Shown: positions 13,157 through 24,403 of the stretch, piece after piece
Position numbering within the stretch: the first letter of the stretch is position 1
Layout of the letters: each line of letters opens with the position of its first letter
Assembly (NCBI GenBank): GCA_947034895.1
Contig: OX344763.1
Span: 42,903,025-42,967,024, forward strand
From: Rhytidiadelphus loreus
Taxonomy: Eukaryota; Streptophyta; Bryopsida; Hypnales; Hylocomiaceae
Direction of reading: 5' to 3'
Length of the DNA stretch: 64,000 nt
The notes under the pieces: generated by a model
What the model saw: the letters and a program-made list of their open reading frames with translations, nothing else
What the model was told of the DNA's origin: nothing
The model's database searches: none
Translations under genes and position numbers: made by a program

Positions 13157-13709
13157 TTGCTAATTCCAATTCTTGAATTTTGTCAGGTCCACTCGACTAA
13201 GGTACTCGAAGTCGTTTTTGATGTGGACACACAGTCAAAGACAATCACGACTGCAAGACAGATTTGGGACCAACTACATACTGAGAACATTCCTCGTCAG
13301 TCGGATGACGACGATGATGCGGAGGAGGACCAACATGCAGGAAACGAGGAAGCTCAGAACAGTCCTAATCATCAGTTGGATGAGGACGATGATGCGGAGG
13401 ACGACCAACATGCAAGCAACGAGGAAGCTGTGAACAGTCCTGCTCGTCAGTCGGATGACAACGATGACGCGTAGGACCAACGTGGAGGCAACCGAGAAGC
13501 TCAGAACAATCCTACGCAGGGCACGCCACATCTGAATGACGCGGAACGTAATGACAAAGCATTGGACAAGGAAAGAAGTGTCACTCGCATCGCAGAGGAG
13601 ACGGAGAGTGATGTGAATGAGGAAGAAGTTCTGAAGCCACCTCAAGTGAACCACCCATTAGAGGACAGGGGCAGAGATGGAAGCGTCGAGAAAGATCCAC
13701 CCCGAAAAA
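13157..13709 (+). pseudogene. Acidic 25-residue-repeat coding remnant
   Basis: An open frame encodes three 75-bp units (from about 13,297, 13,372 and 13,447), each giving an acidic stretch of Asp/Glu followed by DQHA-NEEA-NSP. The third unit contains an in-frame TAG (13,472-13,474), after which the same frame stays open to about 13,709 as a charged, low-complexity sequence ending DPPRKK before a possible splice donor GTTAGT. The composition suggests a nuclear acidic linker. It may be the 5' part of the same transcription unit as the phosphatase-like sequence at 15.06 kb, but exon phases do not join cleanly, so I call it a remnant. I do not recognise the family. Confidence 0.5.
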
Positions 13710-14672
13710 AGGTTAGTCACTGTAGCTAAACAACGGAAGATCTCCCGCTGTCAGTTCCGAATTCCGCATGACAGTGATCACTTCAGGAAATCTTACGTGT
13801 TCCACTCGCAGGATAAGTCGACAAGGCCAGTGCTGCCTCCGGAGGGCTTGGTGCAGTCATCTTCAAGACATGCCTCACATAGTGGAATGTCTGGAAAACG
13901 ACGTGCACAGGAGAAGTCGGGCACGGTCAAAGTGAGGAAGGTTTCAAGCTCTGCACCAATTCAATTGATTTCAGGAAGGCGGGCGGAGTTGAGGACGAAG
14001 CGCAAGCTGGATATACACCTCAGTGATGCTGACCCTCCTCACATTCCTCCGCATTCGAATGTGGAGCCTCAAAGGAATGAGGGCGCAAGCATGTCCTCTC
14101 CTAAACCGTTAGGGACAGAGGGTGCTGTAGGTGGGACTCCGGAATCGACCAACGCGGTGTCTATTCTTTTGACTTGTTCAGGAAAAGTTGTTGGTGCTTC
14201 TCCCGTGGCCCCTTTAAGTGCGTCTTTGCCCAAGGATGGAGGGTCACTAGGTAAAGAACCCTTGCTGGCTGAGAAATGCTTTGGTGCAATGGGAGATCTC
14301 CCGATGCTTGCTAATCGGGTTAGAAGTCGTCGTAATGAACGAATGGACGCAGAGCAGCATACTGATGCATTGCGAGATCTCCCAATGCCTCCGACCGAAG
14401 AGGTCACCCATGATGCGGGAATGGCCGACAATATAATGCAGGATACTATGGCGGACTTGACTCAAATGAGTCCGAAGGTCGACCCGCTAGTAGCTGTCCC
14501 ACACCCTGGACTAACGCATGCAGATAGACTTGATATCAAGAATAGATTTCAGAATTTCAGTGATTTCCCTAGTTTTCATGCTAGCCAGACGCCCAATTTG
14601 AATAGTAGAGCCTCTCGGGAGGTGCAGGCCGTGTGGGCAGCGCACTCATATATCTATAACAACATTTTTTAG
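13677..14672 (+). CDS. Hypothetical Ser/Pro/Arg-rich protein, possible exon
   Basis: A 331-codon open frame whose middle part (from about 13,786, just after a TTCAG acceptor-like site) has protein-like, low-complexity nuclear composition: KRRAQEKSGTVKVRK, RRAELRTKRKLD, then Ser/Pro/Gly-rich sequence and two copies of a DLPM motif (about 14,294 and 14,378). The first ~35 codons overlap the previous frame and are probably not used. The end of the frame may be intronic, since GAG|GTGCAG at 14,621 and TTTTTTAG|ATTGTC at 14,672 bracket a 51-base interval. No domain is recognised. It lies between an acidic repeat and a phosphatase-like domain on the same strand, so one multi-exon gene is possible. 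Confidence 0.4.
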   Translation: MEASRKIHPEKRLVTVAKQRKISRCQFRIPHDSDHFRKSYVFHSQDKSTRPVLPPEGLVQSSSRHASHSGMSGKRRAQEKSGTVKVRKVSSSAPIQLISGRRAELRTKRKLDIHLSDADPPHIPPHSNVEPQRNEGASMSSPKPLGTEGAVGGTPESTNAVSILLTCSGKVVGASPVAPLSASLPKDGGSLGKEPLLAEKCFGAMGDLPMLANRVRSRRNERMDAEQHTDALRDLPMPPTEEVTHDAGMADNIMQDTMADLTQMSPKVDPLVAVPHPGLTHADRLDIKNRFQNFSDFPSFHASQTPNLNSRASREVQAVWAAHSYIYNNIF

Positions 14673-14819
14673 ATTGTCTCTGACCGTGGACCGCTGGAAA
14701 CAGAGGGAAAGGGCGTAGGACATGGGGATGATTTACCGGGGGGGGGTCGTCGACGTGGAGGACACGAAGCCTCCGAAGGACGTCGTGAAAGGTACTTTTG
14801 TTGACACCCTGCATAGTTT

Positions 14820-14965
14820 TAGGTCTTCCATTGAAAGATCTAGTGAAACATTCAATGATCTGTCCAAACATTGAGAGATAATCAACGGGAGCTCTCCCGC
14901 TGTTAAACATTCGAAGATCTGTCTAGACATTGAGAGATAATCAACGGGAGCTCTCCTGATGTTTT
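14820..14965. repeat. Two ~59-bp repeats with GGGAGCTCTCCC palindromes
   Basis: Two near-identical units (ATTGAGAGATAATCAACGGG at 14,870 and 14,929) each end in the dyad GGGAGCTCTCC(C), followed by a TGTT or GATGTT tail. The same core recurs at 13,738, 14,291, 14,372 and 15,743, and as a longer array at 16.28-16.67 kb. They sit in what would be an intron of the phosphatase-like gene. Confidence 0.75.
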
Positions 14966-15055
14966 CTCCATAATTCATTTAATAGTCTACTAGTTAAATG
15001 ATCACGCTTCTTGAAGGACTAATCTCTAACTACACTATGATTTAATGTACTGCAG

Positions 15056-15719
15056 ATTGTGGCAGACCGTCGATGACCCAACCAAAGACATTGAAAAAGG
15101 TAGCTCAGCGCAAGTACTCAGTGGTACTTGACCTGAATGGAGTTCTTCTTCACAAGTCCTATAACCGTAATGAAGTCCATGTTGAGCGTTGCCCACAGGT
15201 CCCCATGTTTCTGAATTGGCTGCATGGTAGACCGGATGTTGCATTCTGGAGTAGTGTAAGGGCAAAGACCATGGACAATTTGTTGGACCTTGTCCTTGAA
15301 AATTGCTCCTTCAGCCGTCGGAATGTCATTTGTCTAGCTTAGGGGGCATGCACGAAGTCCACGTACAGCGGTACATGGCCCCAATTGCACCAAATAAACC
15401 TGTCTTCTTGAAAGAATTGTCAGCATTTCTGCGCCTCCTTGGTTCATCTTCTTGGGACAATGTTCTTCTAATTGACGACAGTCCAGAAAAAAACCTCTTG
15501 AATGATCCACATAGCGTTGTTCACCCTCAGTCCTTCCGCAGTGAAATGAATGACAACTACCTCTCCATGCACTTGATGTTGTGGCTTGATGGCCTCCTGT
15601 TGTCTAATGAGGCGGTGCCGGTGTATGTGAGGAATAATCCACTTCCTGGCGGGCAGGATCTTGTGGATCCCTTATCCAGTTTGGGCTTCGAAATCATATC
15701 AGGAATTCAACTTGCTTGA
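15056..15719 (+). pseudogene. FCP1/NIF-type HAD phosphatase domain, frameshifted
   Basis: After a clean acceptor (ACTGCAG at 15,055) the frame encodes the N-terminal half of an FCP1-homology (NLI-interacting-factor) domain: VVLDLNGVLL, PQVPMFLNWLHGRPDVAFWSS and a following helix. The frame ends at a TAG (about 15,340), and the rest continues in another frame to 15,719: KPVFLKELSAFLRLLGSS, then the HAD loop VLLIDDSPEKNLLNDPHS and a C-terminal leucine-rich segment. A single indel near 15,310-15,345 would explain the switch, since no intron fits. Motif I reads D-x-N rather than D-x-D; a D-x-N form also occurs in a plant FCP1-like subfamily as I recall it. A functional gene with an unusual splice is possible but less likely than a pseudogene. 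Confidence 0.65.
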
Positions 15720-16270
15720 TTCCTATTTGCATGAGGCTTTATCGGGAGAGCTCCCTTACTGGATGCGGTGTTCCACTTCAACGGCATTGTATGTAGATTA
15801 GAGTACAAATTGTAATTTAAATTGTAAATGCATTTGTAAATTGTTGAGTAGACATGTTCTTGAACTTGTAAATGTCTAATAGTCAAAACATTATAAAATA
15901 AGGATCACTACAGTACTGAATTGCTACCTCTCTGTAAATAATTGTAAATGCAAAATCCATATTTTATGTAATGGTTTCTCATTTGCACCCTCTGTAAAAT
16001 GTATGAGTTCTGGTCCTAGGATATTTTTAGCTCCTTACTGCTTCCATGCAGAGGTTTTGCGCATGTAAGTCATTCATCACCTGTTCATTCCATATGTTTT
16101 ACATATATACGTAGCGAATAGTGGCCACAATGTACATGTTCTTGGTATTTCAACTGCAAGATATTGCAATTCCGAAATGGTGAGTATGGACTGTTTTCCT
16201 TTACGGCTTTGAAAATGGATAGGCTGCCTTCAATCTCTTTGATATCCAATTTCTAGTAATATAAGATACT
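15720..16270. other. 3' flank of the phosphatase-like sequence
   Basis: AT-rich non-coding DNA with a further GGGAGAGCTCCC dyad at about 15,743 and repeated 'attgtaaatg' words (15,810-15,960) that could serve as polyadenylation-region sequence. No gene is seen. Confidence 0.5.
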
Positions 16271-16274
16271 TTTT

Positions 16275-16680
16275 CTACTGTATAAGGAGATTTTCCGTTG
16301 GGTGGAGGTTCTCCGTTTCGTTGAAATTTTCATTTCAACGTGATCGGAAGATCTCCCGTTGTTTGGAGTTTCTCCGTATAGTTTACTGTCCATTTTAACC
16401 AGATCGGGAGATTTTCCGTTGTTTTAGGGTTCTTCCTGAAGTTTAGTGTCTACTTTGACCTGGTCGAGAGATCTCCCGTTCTTTAGAGTTTCTGCCTAAA
16501 GAGAGTGCCCTTTTAAAGCTTTTAGCAAGATCTGTTGTTGTTTGTTGGTTCTCAGTGAAGTGACTGTCCATTCTACATTCATCGAGAGATCTTCGGTTGT
16601 TTTAAGGTTCTTAGTGTAGTCAGTGTCTTTTGAAACAACATCGGGATATCTTCCGCTGTTCAGGGGTTGTCCTTTGTTTG
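16275..16680. repeat. Degenerate ~59-bp minisatellite, seven units
   Basis: Units recur at about 16,285, 16,350, 16,408, 16,466, 16,529, 16,588 and 16,646. The shared pattern is (G)GGAGATCTTCCGTTGTTT, then a TTCTcc-like segment and 'AGTGTCyAyTTT'. The core is a degenerate form of the GGGAGATCTCCC palindrome seen further upstream, and the period matches that of the pair at 14.87-14.96 kb. Confidence 0.75.
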
Positions 16681-16718
16681 ATGAATTCACTTCCTTACTA
16701 TTCTCTCGATGTAGAAGG

Positions 16719-17179
16719 CGGTTCTTGTTGTCCTGACAGGTGCTTTATGCGTTGAGGGAGGTGTTTCGGATCTTCCTCAAATAGTCGACATTCCTTCTGT
16801 TTTTTGTCACTTTCTTAGACAGCTGGTTGAACAAACTCACTGTGGGTTGTGTTCCTCCATGCATATGTCTACTTTGGGAGAGCTTGTACAGCGTCTACTC
16901 CCACGAAAGACTTTGAAGGGGTTTCTCTTTTTCGCCGGTTCGAGCAACCCTAACAAGAATGATCCTTATCCAAACCGTGCTGGATTATTGAAGCGTATCT
17001 TAGGTAGCCCTAGAGAGTGCAACATTCTTTGGAATCAAACTATTGTACTACTTGAGTTAGATCCTTTGAAGTGGCCACACACTAATTTGATAGGTCCCTC
17101 CATACGCGTGAGGGATAATATAGATATTTTGAAAGTAGAAGCTCCGTGTTATGTACAGAAGGAGCTAGTTATTCACTAG
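16719..17179 (+). CDS. Hypothetical protein frame of unknown family
   Basis: A frame open from about 16,719 (just after a CTGACAG acceptor-like site) to a TAG at 17,177-17,179. It has ordinary globular composition: VSDLPQIVDIPSVFCHFLRQ, then LGELVQRLLPRKTLKGFLFF and LKRILGSPRECNILWNQTIV, ending near YVQKELVIH. I do not recognise it. The first ATG in frame is at about 16,859, but the open frame upstream reads smoothly, so an upstream exon is likely. It follows the minisatellite on the same strand as the phosphatase-like gene. It may be a last exon or a decayed gene. Confidence 0.4.
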
Positions 17180-17751
17180 CTTAGATATTGTAGGAACAAC
17201 CTTTATTTATTTTTGTGGGCAATTGCTTGTTACCTTTTTTTATCGATATGAATAAAATGGAGTGAACCCACCCTAAACCTTTTAATAATTACTTCCAAGT
17301 TTCATTCGACCGTACCAACAATTCTCTTGTACCGTAGGAATGAATGCGGGGATTATATCGGGAGATTTCCAGGTCCTAAGTAACTATGTGAAGAAATACT
17401 AACAGTCCATTGCTTACTTAGTTCTTCTAATAATGTAAGTGAATTGTAACCGTTTTCATCGATTTTTGGCAACACTGAAGATCCCAATGTCTTCGATATG
17501 CACTACATCGACAAATCTCCCGATGATTTGTCTCAATGTGTACGAATAAATGTTCAATGGGTGAAATGTCTTAGTTATTATGTTTCTTTGTCCTCTTCAA
17601 GGGTATGCCTAGGAGGTACTTCATTCTTTTTTTCCCACTTTCATAGGCGTTGTGGTCTCCAAAACCTAAACAACGGGAGGTCTCCCAATGAAGTCTCCCT
17701 CGACAAAGTCCAAAAGTCATCAGAAAGTCCAAAAGTAGTTAAATATGGCAT
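17180..17751. other. Intergenic, with two more palindrome cores
   Basis: Non-coding. TCGGGAGATTTCC (about 17,359), AAATCTCCCGATGATTT (about 17,512) and ACGGGAGGTCTCCC (about 17,674) are further diverged relatives of the palindromic core found at 13.7-16.7 kb. Confidence 0.5.
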
Positions 17752-18372
17752 TTGAGTGAATCAAAGAAAAATTGATTTTCTTAATGCAAGAGCCAATTAT
17801 TGTCTTTGATTTTTGCACATCTCTTTACAAGGTACAAGTAGACAAATTTTGAGACACCTATTGTCACAAATAGGTGCCTATGTCCAGAAACTTTGAAAAT
17901 TCATAAGTAATTCAAAATTTCTTAGAAAATTACGAAACCACTTGTGTTGTGTTCCATGTCTATTTTTCTTTCTTTGAAAAATGAGCTAAAAATATTTTTG
18001 TCCAAAAGAAACTATGAAAAAGATGGACCAGCCCTTAAAGTGTCGGTTCAAGAGCCTCCCAAGGTAGGAGGCTCATAAACTACTCATCTAAGGATTGGTC
18101 CACCTTTTTCATGTATTTCTTTGAGCAGAAATATTTTCAGCTCATTTTTAAGACAAAGAAAAATAGATGGATAATCCAACACAAGTGGTTTCATATTTTT
18201 TGAAGCATTATTGAATTACTTATGAATTTTCAAAGGAGTTGTGTTGTAGGTCCCTATTTATGTCCCTAGGTCTTCCATAAATTGTTTCTTGCAACTTCTA
18301 AGTAAAAATGGGAAAGCAAAGAAAATGACTGGCTCTTACAATTAATGATGCTTTTTTCCTTGATTCATTCAA
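17752..18372. mobile_element. Foldback element (~620 bp, arms ~300 bp)
   Basis: The two halves are imperfect inverted copies about an axis near 18,063. The outer ends read TTGAGTGAATCAA at 17,752 and TTGATTCATTCAA at 18,360-18,372, and the centre is a perfect GAGCCTCC / GGAGGCTC stem at 18,052-18,074. There is no coding capacity. It is a MITE or foldback transposon; a target duplication is not clear. Confidence 0.75.
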
Positions 18373-19277
18373 TGAGTGTAGAGGTCAATTTAAGAACCAC
18401 CTCTTGTCCATTTCACAGCCATTTATAGGGTTGGTTCTTAAGGGTGATTGCAAGAAAGACCGGTCCTATGAGGAGTCACAATTGAAGTGACGGAGTTGGT
18501 TTTGGCTGTAACTTTTGGAAATTGAAGCCAATGGACTTGAAATTTTTATGGAAGATTGCTAACTCAGAAAACATGAGATTTGTTATTTTTCAAAAAAATT
18601 GAAAAATAATGTTATAATTAAATATCAATTTAGCTAATTTGTCACACTTTGCGGTTTAGGGGCTTTTAGTACTGTGAAGTATCCACAAAACATGATGTTC
18701 ACTTGACTTTTTTGTGGCCTATTCCCATAGTAGATGGGCATATGCCCACGAAAGGGAATTAAAAAAAACACAATTCTTTGTCCTCAATATGCATGCAAAT
18801 AGGGGTCCCTTGTGCATAGCACTCCAAACTTTCATGATGGTTTCAACTTCTAGTTTTTGGTGAAATGTAATCACTATCAAGTATTAATAAATGGACAATT
18901 TTTAGTTTTTTTTATTCATGATTTTCTAATTTTTATTAATTTATACTTAATTTTATTTACTTTTTGTGACGAACTGTCATTTTTTTAAGTAGTATTGTTT
19001 TAGTATTATAAAGTATTCAAAAGTACTATTGGCCGTTGATTTTTTAGATCAACAGCTGAGATTACTCCATTTTGTAGTACTCCTAGTATTGGGTAGAAAA
19101 ATGCAGTTTTTGACCAAACGCTACCAAAATTGTTCAGTCTTTCTTGCAATCATTCTTAATGCCTGCTCCATTTTAGAGCCTCCTACCTTAACTTATATCC
19201 TTTAGAACAGTTGAATCTTCTTTTGGTTGTAGTTGAAGGTCGTCATGAGCTAGGCTTTTGCTAATTGGGTGAAGCAG
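18373..19277. other. Intergenic with second, weaker inverted repeat
   Basis: A GATTGCAAGAAAGAC word at about 18,443 is mirrored at about 19,138 (GTCTTTCTTGCAATC), suggesting another eroded foldback insertion of about 0.7 kb. GAGCCTCCTACCTT near 19,178 echoes the core of the neighbouring foldback element. No gene is seen. Confidence 0.45.
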
Positions 19278-19499
19278 AACCACTAGAAGAAAAAGCAGGG
19301 TTTTGCAACTGCGGTTTGTGACTGGTTTGTAGTCGTATCGGACGTTTGCGACTTGGTGATATTTTGGAGTCCGCAGTCGCAATGGACAAGTCACATGACT
19401 TGCACTGCAGTCGCGAGGTTGTTTGTCATTCGATAGGCAATGGAGAACTTCGTCGATGAACTGCTGTGACGTGATTGCTGATGTGGTATTCACTGCCAC

Positions 19500-20720
19500 G
19501 TAACTACATTTCACTCACTTGTGACTTGTTTTCAACTTGTATGCAACTTGATTGTAATTCATCTATAACTTCAGTGCCATTGCTATGCAACTTCATTTGA
19601 ACTTCTGTTAGACTTCATGCAACTTCTTTGCAACTTTTGTGCAACTAGAATGCAACTTGTTTGCAACTTTAGTGCAACTGAAATGCAACTTATTTGCAAC
19701 TGGAATACAACTGGAATGTAATTTTTTTCACTCCTATGTTCCAACTCTTGTGCAACTGAAATGCAACTTATTTCTAACTTTCGGAGAACTAGAATGCAAC
19801 TCATTTGCAACTCCTATGCAACTAGGATGCAACTACTTTGCAATTCCTGTGCAACTATTTGCAACTTTTGTGCAACTAGAATGCAACTTCAATGCAACTT
19901 ATTTGCAACTCTTGTTCAACTAGAATGCAACTTTAGTGCAACTAGAAAGCAACTCATTTGTAACTCCTATTCAACTATAATGCAACTCATTTGCAACTTC
20001 TGTGCAACTTATTTCCAACTAAAATGCAACTTATTTCCAACTTCTGTGCAACTAAAATGCAACTCATTTGCAACTCTTGTACAACTAGAATGCAACTTCT
20101 TTCCAACTTTTATTGCAACTCCTATACAACTAGAATGCAACTTCTTTCTAACTTTTATACAACTCCTGTACAACTAGAATGCAACTTTTGTGCAACTAGA
20201 ATGCAACTTAATTCTAACTTTTATGCCACTCCTGTATAACTACAATGCAACTTATTTTCAACTTTTGTACAACTAGAATGCAACTTATTTCCAACTTCTA
20301 TGCCATTAGAATGCCACTTATTTGCAACTCTTATTTAATTGGAATGCAACTTACTTGCAACTAATTTGCAACTCTTATTCAACTAGAATGCAACTTACTT
20401 GCAACTCTTATTCAACTAGAATGCAACTTATTTGCAACGTTTTTGCAACTGGAATGCAACTTTTGTGCTACTGGATTGCAACTTCTATGCAACTGGAATG
20501 CAACTTCTGTGCTACTGGATTGCAACTTCTGTACAACTGGAATGCAACTTCTCTGCTACTCAAAAGCAACTTTTGTGCAACTAGAATGCAATTTCTGTGC
20601 ATTTTTTGTACAATTGGAAAGCAACTTATTTTCAACTTGTGTGCAACTATTATTTGCGACTACAATGTAACTTATTTGCAACTTCTATCTAATTATGGTA
20701 GTCTTTTCAAAATCTGTGCA
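19500..20720. repeat. Left subterminal repeats of the CACTA element
   Basis: About 1.2 kb of short direct repeats of the type ATGCAACTTNTTTGCAACT, dozens of copies, with spacing near 10-20 bases. In En/Spm such motifs are the binding sites for TnpA, which brings the two ends together. Long open frames rich in MQL and CN(F/S)AT across this stretch are by-products of the repeat and not proteins. Confidence 0.88.
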
Positions 20721-20990
20721 ACGCATTTGACAGCCTTACACTTCTTCTATACAACTCAATTATTACCCTTATACATCTTATATTAATTTGTTTGCAAGTC
20801 TTGCAACACTCATGTAACTAACTGTAACAATGCTAAAAATTAGAGAGTGCATTAGAATACTGCCATTTTTTACAAAACAAAACAACTGCATGAAATAGTT
20901 ATAAACCATCAGCATACACACTGTGCACATGTTGCAAACAACATTCATAAATGGTTCAATGTCTTTCAAATACATCATTGATTATGATCC

Positions 20991-23900
20991 CTATTTGTTG
21001 CCAACCTTCCCTTTGCAGTCTAAAGGAATTAAACCAGAAACACAAGCAATGACCGCTATGTACTGTTCTTCCCAGATTGTACTTGCACCCACCACATCTT
21101 TCAATTTATATTCATTTCCATTAGGATTAGGATGCATTAGATCAACAAACCCCTCTGGTGCATAAGCAACGTCAAGCCTATACCACCTTTCCGGAATAGG
21201 TTGTCCATGGTACATTTGTAGGCCTGCACCACCACCTACAGTCGTGATAGTTCTTGATGTTACTACTTGTTGTGGGGATGAAGGATTCAAAAGTAAGACT
21301 CGTTGTCCTATTACAAACTGCACCACATAAGAAGAAATCAAAAATATTTTTAAGAAAAAGTACAGAAAAAAATTTGTAATGATAGAAAAAATCCATCTAG
21401 AAAAGGATATTTTGAAAATTCTATACATGTGTTACTCACTTTGTGTTTTTTTGGAGATTCCACATATCGACTTTGTGTGGGTTGCATCTTCATCCTTAAG
21501 ATTTCCTTCTTCGCTGCAGGCTTGCGCAACTACATACCACAATCACAGTCAGTGCATCTACAAAAATTACAAGCACAAAAGAATTCATAGTAGTCTTTTC
21601 AAATTCAAATCACTTGTCTTATACTTTTCTCTCTCACCTCTCGATCCTTCCCTCTTCTTAGCCGTGAAGAGATGGAACCTTCATTGACAAGATTCTCTAG
21701 GACTTGATTAATGGCGGTGTTACTATTAAGTATCACTAAGTCAACTTCAGCATCAGTGGTGCCTTCAACATCTCTCACTTTCCGTTGTGTACTATCGTGT
21801 TCTTCCATTCCAACAATCTCTTTAGTGGTCTGTTGACCTTCTCCAAGCTCCAAGGTAGAGTTCACTATTAACTCATCTGGATCAATAGTCGCATTTATCT
21901 CTTCTCCTATTGGGTGAGTAGGCTCTATAAAAGCAAAGTCATATGGATCAACGACGTTGATCTCTCTAGTAGCTACAATAGGGTCTATTGGATTGGCAGC
22001 TACAGCAGGATCCACTGAATTGGCAATGAAAGCATGATCTGTTGTTGTTTGCTTTAAAAATTTCAACAACGCTAACTGCATCCCTTCAACAACCTTGGTA
22101 TTTCGATCTGTACTTACCAACACATCAACTCGAAAGTCTTGAAATTCATCAAGTCTTTGTTTCAAAGCCATCACTTTTGCATGGAGTGAAGAAGATACCA
22201 CCTGTGTTGCACACACAAACACAAAAAATAATTAAACATGTTTATATAAGGTAAAATTATTATGCGACTTCTATGCAAGTGCTACAGAACTTCAAGTACT
22301 ACACTTAACACTTAACTATTGTTTACAACTTTTATGACTTGTACATGACTACGACAACATATTTTTAGATTGTAACTTATGAACAACATTTTAATGAGTA
22401 CTCTATAACTTCTATGAGATTCCTACTCATAAAAAAAACGAACTCAAATGATGAAGCCCGCTTACCGATGACCCTAAAGCTTGTAATCCTTCTACAATGT
22501 CAGTGAGGCTAGGACTTTGATCACTCCCTTTTGTCTGATAGAAGGCCAACATTTCTTTATTTTGTTAAAATGATTTGAAAAGATGATACAAAACATTAAC
22601 AAATTCAATTGTAGAAACACTATCAAAGTCAACAATTTGCACAAAAAAAGGCTTACCACATCATATTCTTCCCTTGCCTTCCCTTGTCGCCCACGTTTAG
22701 AAACATTCTGCATTTTTCTTCGGGCATTGGTCATCATCTCAGATTTCTTCACTTGATCACTTCCGCTCCAGTATTCCTTCAACCGCTTCCACTGGCTAGG
22801 GTGAATACGCATTGGACAATCGTCATCTTTTCCTGGAACACATAATTTCTTCAACTTATGCCTCTCTTTCTTCAAAAACCTTTGCACTGCGTTCTGAAAA
22901 CCCATGTTGCTAAGGGGATTTCCCAAATATTCAAACTCATTATCCATGGTGTCTCTCAACTTCTGTAAAGTGTGTGGCTTGTGTTCACTCCAGTCAATGA
23001 CGCTCACATCAAGGATCAAAGGGGCAAAGGCCCTCATATTTTGATCCCAAGCACTCTTCCCGGAAGAAGATGTATCAATCTCTCCATTCAAATTCACGTG
23101 CACTACACTTGGTTTCTTCCCAATGTCACTTCTAGCTTTTGATTTCTTCTCATAATCTTTTTGCAATTGGCGCCTAGTAGAACGCCCTATACTATCTGAT
23201 TGCCCTTGGTATGGAGTTGATTGTGAAGGAACCCTAGCAACCTCGGATTCAACCACAACCCGCTCCGATTGTGGCACTAGTTGTCTTCTACCATGACCAA
23301 AAAGAAGTGTAGGATTCACAAGTCCTGCACGTTTCTTCCTGCTACTCAAGGCTTCCTCAGCATCATCTTCGCATTCGTTGGCTTTGTTCCCTGCAAGACA
23401 AGAGTATAATACCATTAGTATACATTTGAATTTAGAATAAATATAAAAATCAAAGTCAATTTTCATATAACCTTTTATTTTCTTGAAAGGAAATTCATAT
23501 CTATAAAATTCATCAAAACTCACCATCTTCATTGATGTAAGAGTTAGATGTGTTGGTCTCCTTTGAAGTGGACATGTCATCTTCGTGGCTTGCACCTACA
23601 TTGATAGCCTTTGTGGCTTTGTTGTCGACTCTTCTACTCTTACGAGTAGGCAACGTCTGAAGTTGAACTTCACGGTCCTTCGTATGCTTCCGCTTTGAAA
23701 TAGAAGCTCCACTGCAAATAAACTAGCAATTTGATTAGCAATAAATGCAAAGCACAAATACACTTGTCAATGAAACTATAGGAAATTTGCAATACTACAA
23801 TAACACTTCAGCTGGAACAATAAGTTGCAACTACTTTACAAATACACTACAATTACATTGCAACTAGAATGGGCCTAATTTGTAATTGCACTGTTACTAA

Positions 23901-24403
23901 TTTTCAACTTCATTACAACTATTTTGCATCTACGAATTGGGACCTACATTGCAACTACATGACAAGTACACTACAACTATTGTGTAATTTCAATTACTTA
24001 ACCACCTACTAGTGCAGAGCATTATTTTATTCATGTTAGTCCTTTTCAAACAAATGCAAAAAGTAATCGGGATCTGGACATTATGACCATTAATAGCAGC
24101 CGAATGACAAGGAACGTATATTGGGAAAGGTATAGCTCGATCATTTTTTCCTAGTAAAAATACAGACAAGAACCTAGTTTTGAGAATGCGTCGATCAGCT
24201 TGATTCACAAAAAAATATCCACAGAGAGGATAGTCTCATAGGAGTACAAGAAGACTATAGCCAACTCCAAGTTCCAATTTCTAGAGAGTCTCTTACTATT
24301 CCTTTGTTGTTCCTTCAAGTGGCTATATGGCAGCAGCTAGCTCCGCTACTCTGGCATCTCGACGCAATTCCATCTTTATCTTCTGATAGTCACTAGAATC
24401 CAT
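20991..24403 (-). CDS. TnpA-like protein of the CACTA element
   Basis: The gene can be modelled as seven exons: 24403-24297, 23711-23524, 23390-22657, 22534-22466, 22201-21638, 21529-21440 and 21317-20991. All have GT-AG borders and phases that join, giving about 690 residues. The start MDSSDYQKIK is followed by a basic, nuclear-localisation-like region (RKHTKDREVQ, RKSRRVDN), then a plant En/Spm transposase-type block (WDQNMRAFAP; QWKRLKEYWSGS with downstream KSEMMTNARRKMQN). Next come an acidic, probably coiled region and a C-terminal domain (FVIGQRVLLLNPSS ... LKDVVGASTIWEEQYI) typical of plant TnpA-like proteins. One in-frame TAG occurs at codon 27 (24,325-24,323); otherwise the frame is open. 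It probably binds the subterminal repeats. It is transcribed divergently from TnpD. Confidence 0.78.
23800..23995. repeat. Subterminal-type repeats in TnpA intron 1
   Basis: A cluster of TTGCAACTAC and ACTACAAT words of the same type as the element ends lies within the first TnpA intron. It may be a relic of a nested or rearranged CACTA end. Confidence 0.5.

Noticed and set aside
13274..13654. Minus-strand 126-residue hydrophobic frame
   Set aside because: It is the complement of the acidic Asp/Glu repeats, which translate to Val/Ile/Leu in antisense.
19583..20786. Long frames rich in MQLxCN and CNSC on both strands
   Set aside because: They are by-products of TTGCAACT subterminal repeats of the CACTA element.
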